A stretch of 64,000 nucleotides of DNA from contig CANLNQ010000008.1 of the NCBI GenBank assembly GCA_947492525.1, positions 124,001 through 188,000 on the forward strand, in the 5' to 3' direction. The stretch's first letter is position 1; every line of letters begins with the position of its first letter. Position numbers and translations under genes: made by a program. Under the pieces are notes generated by a model. That model was not told the DNA's origin. It made no database searches and saw only the letters and a program-made list of their open reading frames with translations. Below, in pieces: positions 28,561-38,651 of this stretch. This stretch comes from an uncultured Granulosicoccus sp. (lineage in GTDB: Bacteria; Pseudomonadota; Gammaproteobacteria; Granulosicoccales; Granulosicoccaceae).

Positions 28561-29040
28561 ATGGATTCACGCCAGTTGGAAATGACCGTCCTGATGACGC
28601 CGGATATGGCGAATTTCAGTGGCAAGGTCCATGGGGGCGCACTGCTGAATCTACTGGATAGAGTCGCTTTTTCATGTGCCTCGAGATTCTCCGGGCGCTA
28701 CGTCGTCACCCTGTCCGTCGACCAGGTCACTTTCAAGCAAGCCATCAATGTCGGTGAGCTCGTCACTTTCCGGGCAAGTGTCAACCATGCCGGACGAACG
28801 TCCATGGAAATCGGCATCCGCGTGGAAGCGGAAGATATCCGCAAGGGGATACGGCGACATACCAATTCCTGTTACTTCACCATGGTCGGCGTCGACGATG
28901 AGGGACGACCGGCTGAAATACCGGCACTGAAGGTGGAATTGCCGCTGGAAGAGAAGCGTCAACGTGCCGCCCTGGCGCGCAAGGCGTTGAGATTGCGCTT
29001 CGAGCAGGAAATGCAGCAGGCCGCCTCGGAGAGTACCTGA
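28561..29040 (+). CDS. Hotdog-fold acyl-CoA thioesterase
   Basis: A 159-residue YciA/acyl-CoA-hydrolase-type enzyme that cleaves acyl-CoA to free acid and CoA. The hotdog signature NFSGKVHGGALLNLLDRVAFSCASRFSG contains the HGG...D catalytic region, followed by VVTLSVDQVTFKQAINVGELVTF. The charged C-terminal helix is typical of hexameric members. The ATG at 28561 has GAGGAACG upstream; the open frame extends to 28465 but overlaps the terminator of the tRNA. Chain-length preference cannot be read from the sequence. Confidence 0.9.
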   Translation: MDSRQLEMTVLMTPDMANFSGKVHGGALLNLLDRVAFSCASRFSGRYVVTLSVDQVTFKQAINVGELVTFRASVNHAGRTSMEIGIRVEAEDIRKGIRRHTNSCYFTMVGVDDEGRPAEIPALKVELPLEEKRQRAALARKALRLRFEQEMQQAASEST

Positions 29041-29201
29041 CACAAGGATCTTGCGGCGATCTACTGCCTGGCGAGATACCTGAGGATTACCTGTACCGCA
29101 TTCAGGGCTGATCCCAGAGTGCCGATATCCGGACGAGGTCTGTTCCCGAATGACGGGGATTGCAACCTGTCTTCATTTCAGGATAACCGGACTACTGGGA
29201 C

Positions 29202-31196
29202 ATGGCAGCCGCAGACAGCGATATGGACGAAGGTACCCCTGATACGGATGGCATTGTCAAGGGGGTCAAGGCTCGTGGTTCCATCGCGTTTCAATTCAGA
29301 ATCGCTGTCATTGCGGCTGCCATCCTCAGCATCCTGACCGTATCCACTCTTGGCTGGATACTCACACGTCATCTGGACGACGATTCGGTTGTTGAACACT
29401 CGGTTTCTTCACTGGTTGAAACAGATTTCCGGCTGGTCCGATTGATCAAGGACATGCGGCTGCATGTCGTCCAGGTCCAGCAGTGGTTGACGGATATCTC
29501 GGCAACACGAGGCTTGCACGGTCTTGACGATGGTTTTGTTGAAGCAGCGGCGAATGCGGAAGCGTTCGAGATAGCAGCGCAAGAAGTTCTCGAGATTGCA
29601 AGAGAGAACGGAATGGACAGCATTCAGGCGGATACCCGATCCGTCATGGCGGTTTTCCCGGCCTACTACCAGAGTGGTATCGAGATGGCCGAAGCCTATA
29701 TCGCTGGGGGCCCGGATACCGGCAACCCTTTGATGGCAGATTTCGACGAAGCGGCTGCTGCACAGACACGCGCTCTGGATGAACTGACGACTGCTATCGA
29801 CAGCAGAACCAACTTGAAGCAGGCCGAGGCCAGAGAGGCATCGGAAAACAGCCATTCAAGTCTCGATATCATCAAGCTGGCTGGGATCTGTATCGTTGTC
29901 ATCGTGGTAGTCCTGTTGTTTCTGGCGGGCGTCTATATGCATTTCCAGGTGATCAAGCCGCTAGCCGCCCTGACCTCATTGACGCAGTCCTATGCCGCCA
30001 AGCACTATGACACTGAGGTGCTCTACACCGAGCGCGGGAATGAAGTGGGGGCATTGGCGCGCGCGCTGGAAACACTCAGAGATGCTGCAGCAGAGGCAGA
30101 TACCCTCTACCAGCAGCAACAGGAATCGCTGCAACTGATTGAACAATCCCGGGAGCAGCAGGCCAGGGCCGACAGGGAAATACTGGAGGGGCACCAACAG
30201 GCCGCGGAAGCCGCTCGCCGGGCTCGCGAACACGAGCAACAGCTGGCGGACGAATTGCGGCACAAGGTGGACTTGTTGCTTGATGCCGTGGATGCGGCTA
30301 TCGCAGGAGACCTGTCGGTGAAGATTCTGGTCCAGGGTGATGATGCCATCGGCAAGCTCGGAACCGGACTGGATCGACTATTGAAAGCCTTCCAGGCGAA
30401 CATGCTCAAGATTCATGATAGTGCGGCTGGTCTGAGCCGATCATCCGAGCGTCTGAATGCCTTGAGTAGCCAGCTCTCCGACAATGCCAAACGCAGTTCC
30501 GAACAGAGTGGACGGACTTCGGAAACAGCCAGGCGAGTCAGCGACAATGTGGATAGCGTGGCTTCCGCCTCTTCACAAATGAGCGTCTCCATCGGTGAAA
30601 TATCCAATCGAAGCACCTTGGCCGGTCAGATTGTGGAAAAGGCCGTGGATCTGACCTTGAGCACTGACCGGTCGGTCAGGGAACTCAGTAGCGCCAGTGC
30701 CAGTATCGGTGATGTCACCAAGGTCATTGCCTCCATCGCCGACCAGACAAACCTCCTGGCGCTGAATGCAACGATTGAAGCGGCCCGTGCCGGTGATGCC
30801 GGCAAAGGCTTCGCGGTCGTCGCCAGCGAAGTCAAGGAACTGGCCAATGAGACAGGCAAGGCTACCCAGGAGATTGAAAAGCGTATAGCGTCCATTCAGG
30901 ACAACACGGATCTCGCGGCATCCGCAGTCAGGGAGATCATCGATGTCATCAAACAGATCAGTGAAATTCAATCCAGTATCCGTACTGCCATCGATGAGCA
31001 GACAACGACCACCAGAGAAATCAGTCGCCTGGTTGTGGATGCAGCCGGCGGCAGTGCCGAGATTGCACGGGGCATATCCGAAGTGGCCGATGGCGCATTG
31101 AGTTCACTCGGCAGCGTGGACGAGGCCCGCGTCGCTACCAATGAACTCGGGACGATAACGGATGGTCTCAACCGATTGGTAGCGTATTACCGCTAG
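29202..31196 (+). CDS. Methyl-accepting chemotaxis protein
   Basis: A 664-residue chemoreceptor that signals to the CheA kinase. Transmembrane helices at about residues 30-53 and 222-248 bound a helical periplasmic ligand domain of about 165 residues. A HAMP domain and a long Gln/Glu/Ala-rich coiled coil follow. The conserved hairpin tip [40 protein letters not shown] starts near residue 512. No C-terminal receptor-methylase pentapeptide is apparent. The ligand is unknown. No che genes lie nearby, so it must work with a distant cluster. Its stop codon lies two bases from the end of the convergent phosphatase gene. Confidence 0.93.
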   Translation: MAAADSDMDEGTPDTDGIVKGVKARGSIAFQFRIAVIAAAILSILTVSTLGWILTRHLDDDSVVEHSVSSLVETDFRLVRLIKDMRLHVVQVQQWLTDISATRGLHGLDDGFVEAAANAEAFEIAAQEVLEIARENGMDSIQADTRSVMAVFPAYYQSGIEMAEAYIAGGPDTGNPLMADFDEAAAAQTRALDELTTAIDSRTNLKQAEAREASENSHSSLDIIKLAGICIVVIVVVLLFLAGVYMHFQVIKPLAALTSLTQSYAAKHYDTEVLYTERGNEVGALARALETLRDAAAEADTLYQQQQESLQLIEQSREQQARADREILEGHQQAAEAARRAREHEQQLADELRHKVDLLLDAVDAAIAGDLSVKILVQGDDAIGKLGTGLDRLLKAFQANMLKIHDSAAGLSRSSERLNALSSQLSDNAKRSSEQSGRTSETARRVSDNVDSVASASSQMSVSIGEISNRSTLAGQIVEKAVDLTLSTDRSVRELSSASASIGDVTKVIASIADQTNLLALNATIEAARAGDAGKGFAVVASEVKELANETGKATQEIEKRIASIQDNTDLAASAVREIIDVIKQISEIQSSIRTAIDEQTTTTREISRLVVDAAGGSAEIARGISEVADGALSSLGSVDEARVATNELGTITDGLNRLVAYYR

Positions 31197-31198
31197 CA

Positions 31199-33124
31199 TC
31201 ACTCTTTGCGCCGACCCGGCAGGAATTCCGTTTCTCCTCTGGCCGCATTCAGTTGCCTGATCGTGAGCGGTCTGCCGTCATCGCTCAACCTGACGTCGCC
31301 GATGCCCGAGTGGTTCCATACGCGTTCACCAGCGCTCCGTCCTTGCGGCAACCGCGGATAGATGTGAAACGATCGCCGTTGTGTCAGCAGGTTCAGTGGC
31401 GACCAGGGCGCAAACAACCAACGGTTCAAGCGATCAAGCCACTCGATGAGAACGGGGGGGAATTCGTTCTTGATGCCACTACTGGTTATCTGCCAGACAG
31501 CAGGAGATTCCGTCTCGTATCTCAGCTCCACATCGTAGGCGAAGGAATAGTGCACATCGCCCGATAGCAGAACGAAATTCTGTGGCGTTCGTCGATGACG
31601 GAAGATGCTGAGCATGATGGTCGCGGCTTCGTGATGTGCCATCCAGTTTTCTGCATCGACGAGCAAGGGTTTTCCGAAGAACGTGAATATCCTCTGTACG
31701 ATCTCGATGAGCTTGACGCCGAATACGGGTGCCGGCGAGACCACGATGACGGCAGCATGATCGAGAATCTGTTGCTGAAAATCACTCAGCGCTTCCCAGT
31801 CCATGAGACCGGAAGGTCGTGATGGTTTGTCGGGGCGACGCCACCGGTGCGTACGCGTATCGAGAACCACGATGGCCGGACTGGTCTGCAAGGTGTACTG
31901 CCAACCGCGAAATGCCAGAAGCCTGTCGATCAGTGCGTCCTGCAGATCCGAATCAAGACAGCCTTCATGACTGGCAGCCGCGTCCAGCAGTTCCATGCAA
32001 TGCGGGATGAGTTCTGTCATGCAATCGGGCTTGTTTCCCCATCCCTGGCACAGTACATAGGCAAGCAGGGCATTGCCTACAATACGTCTGGAGAACGGAT
32101 GTTCGTAGACGGTTTCTTCCCATGCGAGAGACAGATTCCAGTCATCCGTGATGTCATGGTCATCGAACATCATGCAGCACGGCACATGGCAGAGGGCTCG
32201 TGCTGCTTCGGGCAGACCTGTCACGAATCTGTCGACGTTCTCGGCCTCACGCCGATATCGCTTGCGCAGAGACTCGGGGAGAGCAGGTTCCCGTGTTTCG
32301 ATCAGCGTCCAGGGGACTGGAGACCAGACAAGCAGATACATGCACAGCACTTCAGACAAAGAGACAAGATGGTTTTCCGCATTGGCTGTGGTGAAGATGG
32401 GTTTGCGAGCACCGCCGAAAAATCGCTCCAGCAAGGTGACATTGGCGGGGGTGCGTGGCAAGAGCTGTGTGCGACGATAGTAGGTGTGCTCGTGTTGCAT
32501 GAGTGCGTGCCCGCTGTCGATCACGGCGCCATTGATCAGTTCATCGAACAGGCCGAGACGTGCATCGAGTTGGTGGATGGCGTGCAGCATGGGCCCTGAA
32601 ACATCATCGACATAGACCTGATCGCCACTCATCATCAGCAATGCCGGTCGCTGTTCCGGCTGAGTGGCGCAGGCGAGAATTTCGGCATCGACCCGCCGCA
32701 GGCCATCGTCGGAAGGGTGGTGCGGTTTGCGACAGGAGCCATGAAGGATTCGTGTGACATGGCGTTGAATGACCAGGTGTGGGGAACTTTGCTCCGGCTG
32801 GCAGAGATGAGGCGCCCATTCGCCTATCCAGTGCCAGCGCTCATTCTCCCGATAGGCCAGGTCGTAATGCAGCAATGCATCCTGCGGCCAGGGGGTGTCA
32901 GCCGCAATACTGAGCAGTTGCACGAAGGCGTGCCTGCCGATCGGCAGTTCGGTCTGTTCCGACCCTGACAGAACACGATCGAACAGTGTGTCGTCTGCAT
33001 GACGCAGACGGAAACGCCATTCTGTCGAGCAGGTGGTCGCGAGCCAAAGCAGGAGACAGTCATCTTGAGCGTGGCGCAGTATCGGTCCGGCAAGAACGTG
33101 CGGTAAACCTGTGTTCTGTTTCAT
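31199..33124 (-). CDS. PhoD-like metallophosphatase
   Basis: A 641-residue protein with the alkaline phosphatase D/metallophosphatase signatures: HGSCRKPHH early, MMSGDQVYVDDVSGP near residue 166, CCMMFDDHDITDDWNLS in the middle and FVLLSGDVHYSFAYDVEL near the C-terminus. These supply the metal-binding Asp, Asn and His residues of PhoD enzymes, which hydrolyse phosphodiesters and monoesters. No Tat or Sec signal is obvious at the N-terminus, unlike secreted PhoD, so this may be the cytoplasmic branch found in many Proteobacteria. The ATG at 33124 was preferred; the frame is open to 33187. Confidence 0.85.
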   Translation of the reverse strand: MKQNTGLPHVLAGPILRHAQDDCLLLWLATTCSTEWRFRLRHADDTLFDRVLSGSEQTELPIGRHAFVQLLSIAADTPWPQDALLHYDLAYRENERWHWIGEWAPHLCQPEQSSPHLVIQRHVTRILHGSCRKPHHPSDDGLRRVDAEILACATQPEQRPALLMMSGDQVYVDDVSGPMLHAIHQLDARLGLFDELINGAVIDSGHALMQHEHTYYRRTQLLPRTPANVTLLERFFGGARKPIFTTANAENHLVSLSEVLCMYLLVWSPVPWTLIETREPALPESLRKRYRREAENVDRFVTGLPEAARALCHVPCCMMFDDHDITDDWNLSLAWEETVYEHPFSRRIVGNALLAYVLCQGWGNKPDCMTELIPHCMELLDAAASHEGCLDSDLQDALIDRLLAFRGWQYTLQTSPAIVVLDTRTHRWRRPDKPSRPSGLMDWEALSDFQQQILDHAAVIVVSPAPVFGVKLIEIVQRIFTFFGKPLLVDAENWMAHHEAATIMLSIFRHRRTPQNFVLLSGDVHYSFAYDVELRYETESPAVWQITSSGIKNEFPPVLIEWLDRLNRWLFAPWSPLNLLTQRRSFHIYPRLPQGRSAGERVWNHSGIGDVRLSDDGRPLTIRQLNAARGETEFLPGRRKE

Positions 33125-33355
33125 GCGTTTCGGGGTATTGAACGTTCGCGTCACGGTGGTCAGTCTGTCTGAAAGCCCATCTTCCATCGAGTCAAGCCGA
33201 AGCGGCAGTGGGTTGGTGATTCATCTATCGAGTTCATTGCTTCGCAGCAATGCAACACCCGGCTTGACGGGCGTTCGCGCAGGCAAAGATCCCGGCTGCG
33301 CCATCGGTATTGAATCATACTGCGCTTTCCCGGTTGTGATGCACCACTGCAAGGC

Positions 33356-33384
33356 TTGACAAGCACCGTCGGGGTGCGCACTAT
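33356..33384 (+). promoter_or_regulatory. Candidate sigma70 promoter of the MFS gene with palindromic spacer
   Basis: A perfect -35 hexamer TTGACA (33356-33361) is followed after 17 bp by CACTAT. Within the spacer, GCACC (33363-33367) and GGTGC (33373-33377) form a small inverted repeat. The transporter ATG lies about 27 nt downstream. A regulator bound in the spacer would control the exporter; this is inference. Confidence 0.45.
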
Positions 33385-33410
33385 TTCGCAGCTGTCGATC
33401 AGGCTTTTCC

Positions 33411-34655
33411 ATGAACAACAAACAGATTAACGACTCCCCGCACCCCGGTCTCAGCTTTGCGGCCTTTGTGACCCTGATGGCGGGTTTCATGGCGCTCAAT
33501 GGCCTGGCCGTGGACACCATGTTGCCGGCGCTTCCCGCGATAGGCGATGAGTTGGGTGTGTCTGACCCGAATGACCGGCAGTTGGTCATTACAGCCTATC
33601 TTCTGGGCTTTGGCTTTTTCCAGATGTTCTATGGACCGTTTTCGGATCGTTACGGTCGGCGCCCGGTATTGTTGTTCGGCGTCTCGATCTACGCCTTGTT
33701 CAGCATCATCACCGTTTTCGTCAGCTCCTTCGACGGCGTCGTGTTGACTCGTTTTCTGCAAGGCGCTGGATCAGCGGCTACCCGAGTGCTGGTCGTGGCC
33801 ATCGTCAGAGACTGCTATTCCGGGCGACAGATGGCCCGAGTGATGTCACTGGCATTCATCATCTTCCTGACGGTTCCGGTACTGGCTCCCGCCATCGGTC
33901 AGGGCATCATGCTGTTCGTCAGCTGGCACTGGATATTTCTGGCACTGGGTCTGTTTGCCCTGGGTCTCACCGTGTTCGCCTGGATGCGCTTGCCGGAGAC
34001 GCTGCATGCCGAATACCGCTTGCCCTTGTCGATGAGCCGGGTGTTCGACGCGTTCAAGGTGGTAGCCACCACGCGCAATTCCATTGGTTATACCGTTGCC
34101 ATGGCTCTTGTTCTGGGTCCCTTGTTCGGTTACATCGCATCGGTTCAGCAGATCTTCGCCGATGTCTTTCAGGTGGAGGGGTTGTTTACGGTCTATTTCG
34201 CGATCACGGCTGTCAGCATGGCAATGGCATCCTTTCTCAATTCGCGAATCGTGGAACGTCTGGGTACCCGGATGGTGTCGCATACGGCTGTGTGCGCCAT
34301 GCTGGTGCTCGCGGTCGTGGGATTGCTGCTGGAACAATCGGATTATCAGACTCTCTTGTCCTTCGTCATCCTGCAATCGGCCCTGATGTTCTGTTTTGGC
34401 TTGACGGCGCCGAATTTCGGTGCGATGGCCATGGAGCCCGTAGGGCATATCGCCGGTACTGCGTCATCCGTTCAGGGCTGTATCACAACGGTCGGCGCGG
34501 CCGTGCTGGGTTTTCTGATTGGTCAGGCTTTCAACGGGACCACCGTGCCGTTGATCGCATCGTTCGGCCTGCTCAGCGCGGCGGCGATTGGCGTGGTTCT
34601 TCTGACCGAGGGACGCATGTTCAAGGCTTTGCACGAACCTGTTGCAGCTGACTGA
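33411..34655 (+). CDS. Bcr/CflA-family drug efflux MFS transporter
   Basis: A 414-residue, 12-helix major facilitator antiporter. It has the Bcr/CflA opening LNGLAVDTMLPALPAIGDELGV, motif A as GPFSDRYGRRPVLL between helices 2 and 3, and RFLQGAGSAATRVLVVAIVRD in helix 4-5, with conserved Arg and acidic residues for proton coupling. Family members export bicyclomycin, sulfonamides, chloramphenicol or related compounds; the specific substrate is unknown. A promoter with a palindromic spacer precedes it. Confidence 0.9.
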   Translation: MNNKQINDSPHPGLSFAAFVTLMAGFMALNGLAVDTMLPALPAIGDELGVSDPNDRQLVITAYLLGFGFFQMFYGPFSDRYGRRPVLLFGVSIYALFSIITVFVSSFDGVVLTRFLQGAGSAATRVLVVAIVRDCYSGRQMARVMSLAFIIFLTVPVLAPAIGQGIMLFVSWHWIFLALGLFALGLTVFAWMRLPETLHAEYRLPLSMSRVFDAFKVVATTRNSIGYTVAMALVLGPLFGYIASVQQIFADVFQVEGLFTVYFAITAVSMAMASFLNSRIVERLGTRMVSHTAVCAMLVLAVVGLLLEQSDYQTLLSFVILQSALMFCFGLTAPNFGAMAMEPVGHIAGTASSVQGCITTVGAAVLGFLIGQAFNGTTVPLIASFGLLSAAAIGVVLLTEGRMFKALHEPVAAD

Positions 34656-34725
34656 ACCCCCTCCGCTGGGTGGCTGTCAAAGCCTGCGCCGGGGGAAGCG
34701 AATGCACGAGGACCTTGCCGCGCCA

Positions 34726-34788
34726 GGATGAGGCGGCATTCGAGATTTCAGTGCCTTGCGGGATGAGGCTGCTTTCGGTATTTCAGTG
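34726..34788. repeat. Imperfect 28-bp direct repeat
   Basis: Two copies beginning GGATGAGGC and ending ATTTCAGTG (34726-34753 and 34761-34788) agree at 24 of 28 positions, with a 7-bp spacer giving a 35-bp period. They sit about 110 bp upstream of the FIST gene. Function unknown; they could be old duplication or paired binding sites. Confidence 0.6.
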
Positions 34789-34896
34789 ATCAGTCTCCTG
34801 GCTGACTGCTCTCGGACTGTATCGGTAACAGTAACAGTCTGACGTCCCGGCCGCTGTAAGGTTTACTCTTGTCATGTCGATAATACGAGCATCAAG

Positions 34897-36141
34897 GTGG
34901 CAGGTATTGCTCGAATGCCCAGTCTTAGAACATTCCACGCACGCGCTGAGTCTACGGAGATGGCTCTCGAGTTGCTCGATGCGTCCATGGGCGAGGATCC
35001 GCTGAGCGCAAGCATTGCGTTCACTTTCTACGGTTGCGTGCACGATGAACTGGCGCTTCATGACTGGTTGCAATCACGCCTGCCTGATACAGCCGTGATT
35101 GGCGGTAGCTCTTCCGGTGGTCTCATTACCGACAAGGGCTACCTGGATCAATACGGTATCGGCTTGCTGCTGGTGGATGACCGGGACGGTGATTACGGTG
35201 TTGCCGCAGGACCTCTGGGCGATGACCCTGCAAAGGCAGCGGGGTTGTTGCTGCAGCAGGCGCTGGCGAATTGCGGCTGTACAGGGCAGTTACCCGAGCT
35301 TGTCTGGCTCTACCAGGCACCGGGTCGCGAGGAGGAGGTCATCGAGGGTCTGCGGCAGGTAGTCGGTGACAACTGTCCGATTGTCGGAGGCTCATCGGCG
35401 GACAATGATGTGTCGGCGCAATGGAGTCAACTGGGCCCGGATGGTCCCCTTGTCGATGGTCTGGTGCTGGCGGTACTGTTTCCCTCATCACCACTGGGTT
35501 GTGCGTTTCAGGGGGGCTATGAACCTGTGGGCCCGAGTGGCATCGTGACTGGAATCGGTTATCAGCCAGCCGGTGACAGCGGGGTGGTGACCAGCGGTTC
35601 GGGGCGAGAGATCCTGACGATCGACGATCGGCCCGCAGCCGAAGTCTACAATACCTGGGTCGATGACCTGATTGGGCAGCGGCAGCGAGATGGCGGCAAG
35701 ATTCTCGCTGATACGACCATGTTTCCTCTGGCAACGGATGCCGGCAAGGTGGATGGTGTCAGTCACTATCTGCTGATTCATCCCGAATCCGTTGGGGAGC
35801 ATGGGTCATTGCGCACGTTCTGTAATCTCGAGAAGGGTGCGCGGGTCTATGCGATGAAGGGCGAGACCAGGCGATTGATCAAACGCTCGGGGAATGTTGC
35901 CGAACAGGCTCGCAAGGTCGTGGAGAATGGCGGCGGACACGTGGCTGGCGGTCTGGTTGTCTTCTGTGGCGGTTGCAAGATTGCCGTGGGTGAGGATGTG
36001 GTCGATGTTCCGGACGCAGTTGCAACGGGGCTCGGCGATGTGCCATTCATCGTCTGCTTCACCTTTGGAGAACAGGGGCGACTGATTGACAGTAATGTAC
36101 ATGGCAATCTGATGATATCGACCGTGGCTTTTGGTGGTTGA
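34897..36141 (+). CDS. FIST-domain sensory protein
   Basis: A 414-residue soluble protein with FIST N and C domains, a bacterial sensory module thought to bind small ligands such as amino acids. Visible blocks: the N-terminal strand region IAFTFYGCVHDELALHDWL, VIGGSSSGGLITDKGY (about residues 66-81), PIVGGSSADND, ILTIDDRPAAEVYNTWVDDL at the domain junction and FCGGCKIAVGEDV with FIVCFTFGEQG at the end. There is no signal peptide. Start is GTG at 34897, with an ATG at 34915 as alternative. Its TGA overlaps the ATG of the GGDEF-EAL gene by one base, so the two are translated together and probably form a sensor-effector pair. Confidence 0.85.
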   Translation: MAGIARMPSLRTFHARAESTEMALELLDASMGEDPLSASIAFTFYGCVHDELALHDWLQSRLPDTAVIGGSSSGGLITDKGYLDQYGIGLLLVDDRDGDYGVAAGPLGDDPAKAAGLLLQQALANCGCTGQLPELVWLYQAPGREEEVIEGLRQVVGDNCPIVGGSSADNDVSAQWSQLGPDGPLVDGLVLAVLFPSSPLGCAFQGGYEPVGPSGIVTGIGYQPAGDSGVVTSGSGREILTIDDRPAAEVYNTWVDDLIGQRQRDGGKILADTTMFPLATDAGKVDGVSHYLLIHPESVGEHGSLRTFCNLEKGARVYAMKGETRRLIKRSGNVAEQARKVVENGGGHVAGGLVVFCGGCKIAVGEDVVDVPDAVATGLGDVPFIVCFTFGEQGRLIDSNVHGNLMISTVAFGG

Positions 36142-38489
36142 TGACAGGCCCGACCACGATCGAGAGCGCCGAGCAACTGCGCGAAGCCTTGCTTGCATTG
36201 CGACACGAACACGATGCGCTGATCGAAAGCAATTCGCAAGGACAGCAACTGCTGGATGCGCTGGATTCATTGCTGGATCTGGATAGCGCAGATGACCCGT
36301 TCGCGCGAGTATTTGCCTCCTTGCGCAAGATCTTCACGTTTTCCCAGGCCATGATGCTTGCGGAGCGGGAAGGAGAGCTGAGTGAGGCATCGCAACCGCT
36401 GGACTGTATCGTCGCCGAGCCAGACTCTCTGCTCGGGATGGTGTGGCACTCGGGCGCCTTGTTTCGCAAGGTTCTGAACGGTCGCGTTGTTGCCACGTTT
36501 TCGAATGCGGGGATCGAGGAATGGCTCCAGATCAGCCAGGACGTCCTATCCGCCGACCAGTCATCCTTGTACATACCGGTGAAGGTACGCGGGCGTAGAG
36601 GGATACTGGTGTTGCTGCAGGCACCGGGCGAGAAGGGGTTCGATCGCAATCATATCGACCGGGCCAGACGCTTCTCCGTGCTGGCCTCACACGCCCTGGC
36701 AACCCGCATTGCCAGTGAAAGTGCAGCCGAAGGACGACGCTTGCGCGAATTGACAGAACAATTGCAGAAAAGCGAATTGCTGGCCAGACGCAATGCAAGT
36801 CTGCTGCAGGAGATGGTGAACGTGCTCCCGGTGGGGGTCGCGGTTCAGGACGAGCGAGGCAAGTTGCTGATTGCCAATGATGCGGCATCGGCAATCTATG
36901 GTCGTGAAGCCAGCAAGCTGATCGGCACCTTGCCGGCATTGCTCGATTGCGCTGATCCCGAGTCGGTCTGCCTGCAGCTTGAAAGGTATCAGGCGCTACT
37001 TCGCAGCGGCAGGCAGCGGTCGCGTGAAGAAACCGCCATGCTGTCCGGAGAACCGCATACACTGCTGATCACCGAAAAACCGGTGTGTATACACGATGAG
37101 TCGTTGCTGTTGACGGCATCGCTGGATATCACGGAGCGCAAGCGGTTCGAAGAAGAGCTTTCGCACAGGGCCTTTCATGATGAGCTCACCGGCTTGCCCA
37201 ACCGTGATCTGATGCAACAGATGGTTGACGCCGCGTTGCTGGCCCATGGTGCCAGTGGACAGTTTGCGCTGGCCTTCATCGATCTTGACAGGTTCAAGCA
37301 GGTCAACGATTACTACAGCCATTCGATTGGCGACGCCCTGCTGAAATTGATAGCGCAACGAATCGGTCAGAACCTGCGCGACGGCGATACGCTGGCGCGA
37401 ATCAGCGGCGATGAATTCCTCATTCTGATTGATCCTCTGGAAGACTCCAGTACCTTGACGCTGGTCATTGATCGAGTGCTTGACGCGATGAGAGAGCCGT
37501 TTTGCATCGAGGGACACGAGCTCATGACGTCGGCATCTATCGGTGCAAGCATCTACCCACTGCACGGCAATACCTACGAAAGTCTGCGGCGCTGCGCGGA
37601 CAGCGCAATGTACCGCGCAAAGACAAACCGCAAGGGGAGTGTCAGCTACTTCGATGAATCCATGCGGGAGACGCTCACCGCGAGAATGGAGCTGGAGCAG
37701 CAGTTGCGCATTGCGATTCGTGATGAGCATTTCCGGGTAGCCTTTCAGCCGAAGGTGGATATCACCACCGGCCAGGTAGATGCCTTCGAGGCGTTGATCC
37801 GCTGGGTCGAACCCGATGGCAGAATTCGCATGCCGGGAGAATTCATCGAGCTGGCATCGGAGCTGGGGCTACTGGATGACATGACCCGGTTTGCGTTGCG
37901 CGATGTGGTGCAAAGCCTCGGAGCCTTGACGTCACGATTCGGCGAGGATGTCACCGTCAGTATCAATGTGGCGGCACCCCAGGCGGGTGACGTGGCCTTC
38001 ATGCGTTCCTTCATCCAGGAACTGGCAGAGTCCGGTGTGGCGAAGAGTATTGTGCTGGAATTGACAGAAGATGCACTGGTGGCGACGCAGCGTTTTCAGC
38101 ATCAAGTCTTGCCCGAGCTCAGAGCGCTGGGTGTCCGTGTCTCGATAGATGATTTCGGTACCGGCTATTCGTCGTTGTCGACACTGGCTGACATCACCGC
38201 CGATGAGGTCAAGGTCGACCGGGCATTCATCACGGCGATACAGGACAGGCCACGCAGTCAGGGAATTCTGAAGGCGATTGAATCCCTGTGTACCGCATTG
38301 GGCATCGATATGGTTGCCGAAGGCGTCGAGACCACTGAAGAGCTGGAGTACCTCCGACAGCAAAGCCGAATCAGGCTGGTGCAGGGATATTACTTTTCCA
38401 AACCGGTCTTCATCGACGAGCTTGAACAATTCCCGGCCGTCATCGATCTGGATGGAAATGCCTGTGAGGTGGTCAGAATCAAGGCCTGA
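36141..38489 (+). CDS. GAF-PAS-GGDEF-EAL cyclic-di-GMP protein
   Basis: A 782-residue cytoplasmic protein. N-terminal coiled coil, a GAF-like domain (about 40-190), a PAS domain (about 220-330), then GGDEF and EAL domains. The cyclase site is SGDEF at 422-426, a tolerated variant of GGDEF, and an RDGD inhibitory site lies five residues before it. The phosphodiesterase site is complete: EAL at 550-552, NVAAPQ, LELTED, DDFGTGYSSL, VKVDRAF, VAEGVET and QGYYFSKP. Both activities are therefore possible. It is coupled to the FIST gene by a TGATG overlap, which suggests that the FIST protein supplies the input signal. No transmembrane helix is present. Confidence 0.92.
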   Translation: MTGPTTIESAEQLREALLALRHEHDALIESNSQGQQLLDALDSLLDLDSADDPFARVFASLRKIFTFSQAMMLAEREGELSEASQPLDCIVAEPDSLLGMVWHSGALFRKVLNGRVVATFSNAGIEEWLQISQDVLSADQSSLYIPVKVRGRRGILVLLQAPGEKGFDRNHIDRARRFSVLASHALATRIASESAAEGRRLRELTEQLQKSELLARRNASLLQEMVNVLPVGVAVQDERGKLLIANDAASAIYGREASKLIGTLPALLDCADPESVCLQLERYQALLRSGRQRSREETAMLSGEPHTLLITEKPVCIHDESLLLTASLDITERKRFEEELSHRAFHDELTGLPNRDLMQQMVDAALLAHGASGQFALAFIDLDRFKQVNDYYSHSIGDALLKLIAQRIGQNLRDGDTLARISGDEFLILIDPLEDSSTLTLVIDRVLDAMREPFCIEGHELMTSASIGASIYPLHGNTYESLRRCADSAMYRAKTNRKGSVSYFDESMRETLTARMELEQQLRIAIRDEHFRVAFQPKVDITTGQVDAFEALIRWVEPDGRIRMPGEFIELASELGLLDDMTRFALRDVVQSLGALTSRFGEDVTVSINVAAPQAGDVAFMRSFIQELAESGVAKSIVLELTEDALVATQRFQHQVLPELRALGVRVSIDDFGTGYSSLSTLADITADEVKVDRAFITAIQDRPRSQGILKAIESLCTALGIDMVAEGVETTEELEYLRQQSRIRLVQGYYFSKPVFIDELEQFPAVIDLDGNACEVVRIKA

Positions 38490-38651
38490 TCTTTCAACGA
38501 GAACAGCTCCTCACTGAGCGGTGGTAACCTGAGGCGGTATCGTCAGGTCAGCTGCCACGCAGGTTCCGGTACGAGCGTGAAGCTCGCAACACTGAGCAAG
38601 CTTGTCAGGCAGGCTGACCTCCCGACTTGTTGGTAGCTGCATGTATCGATC

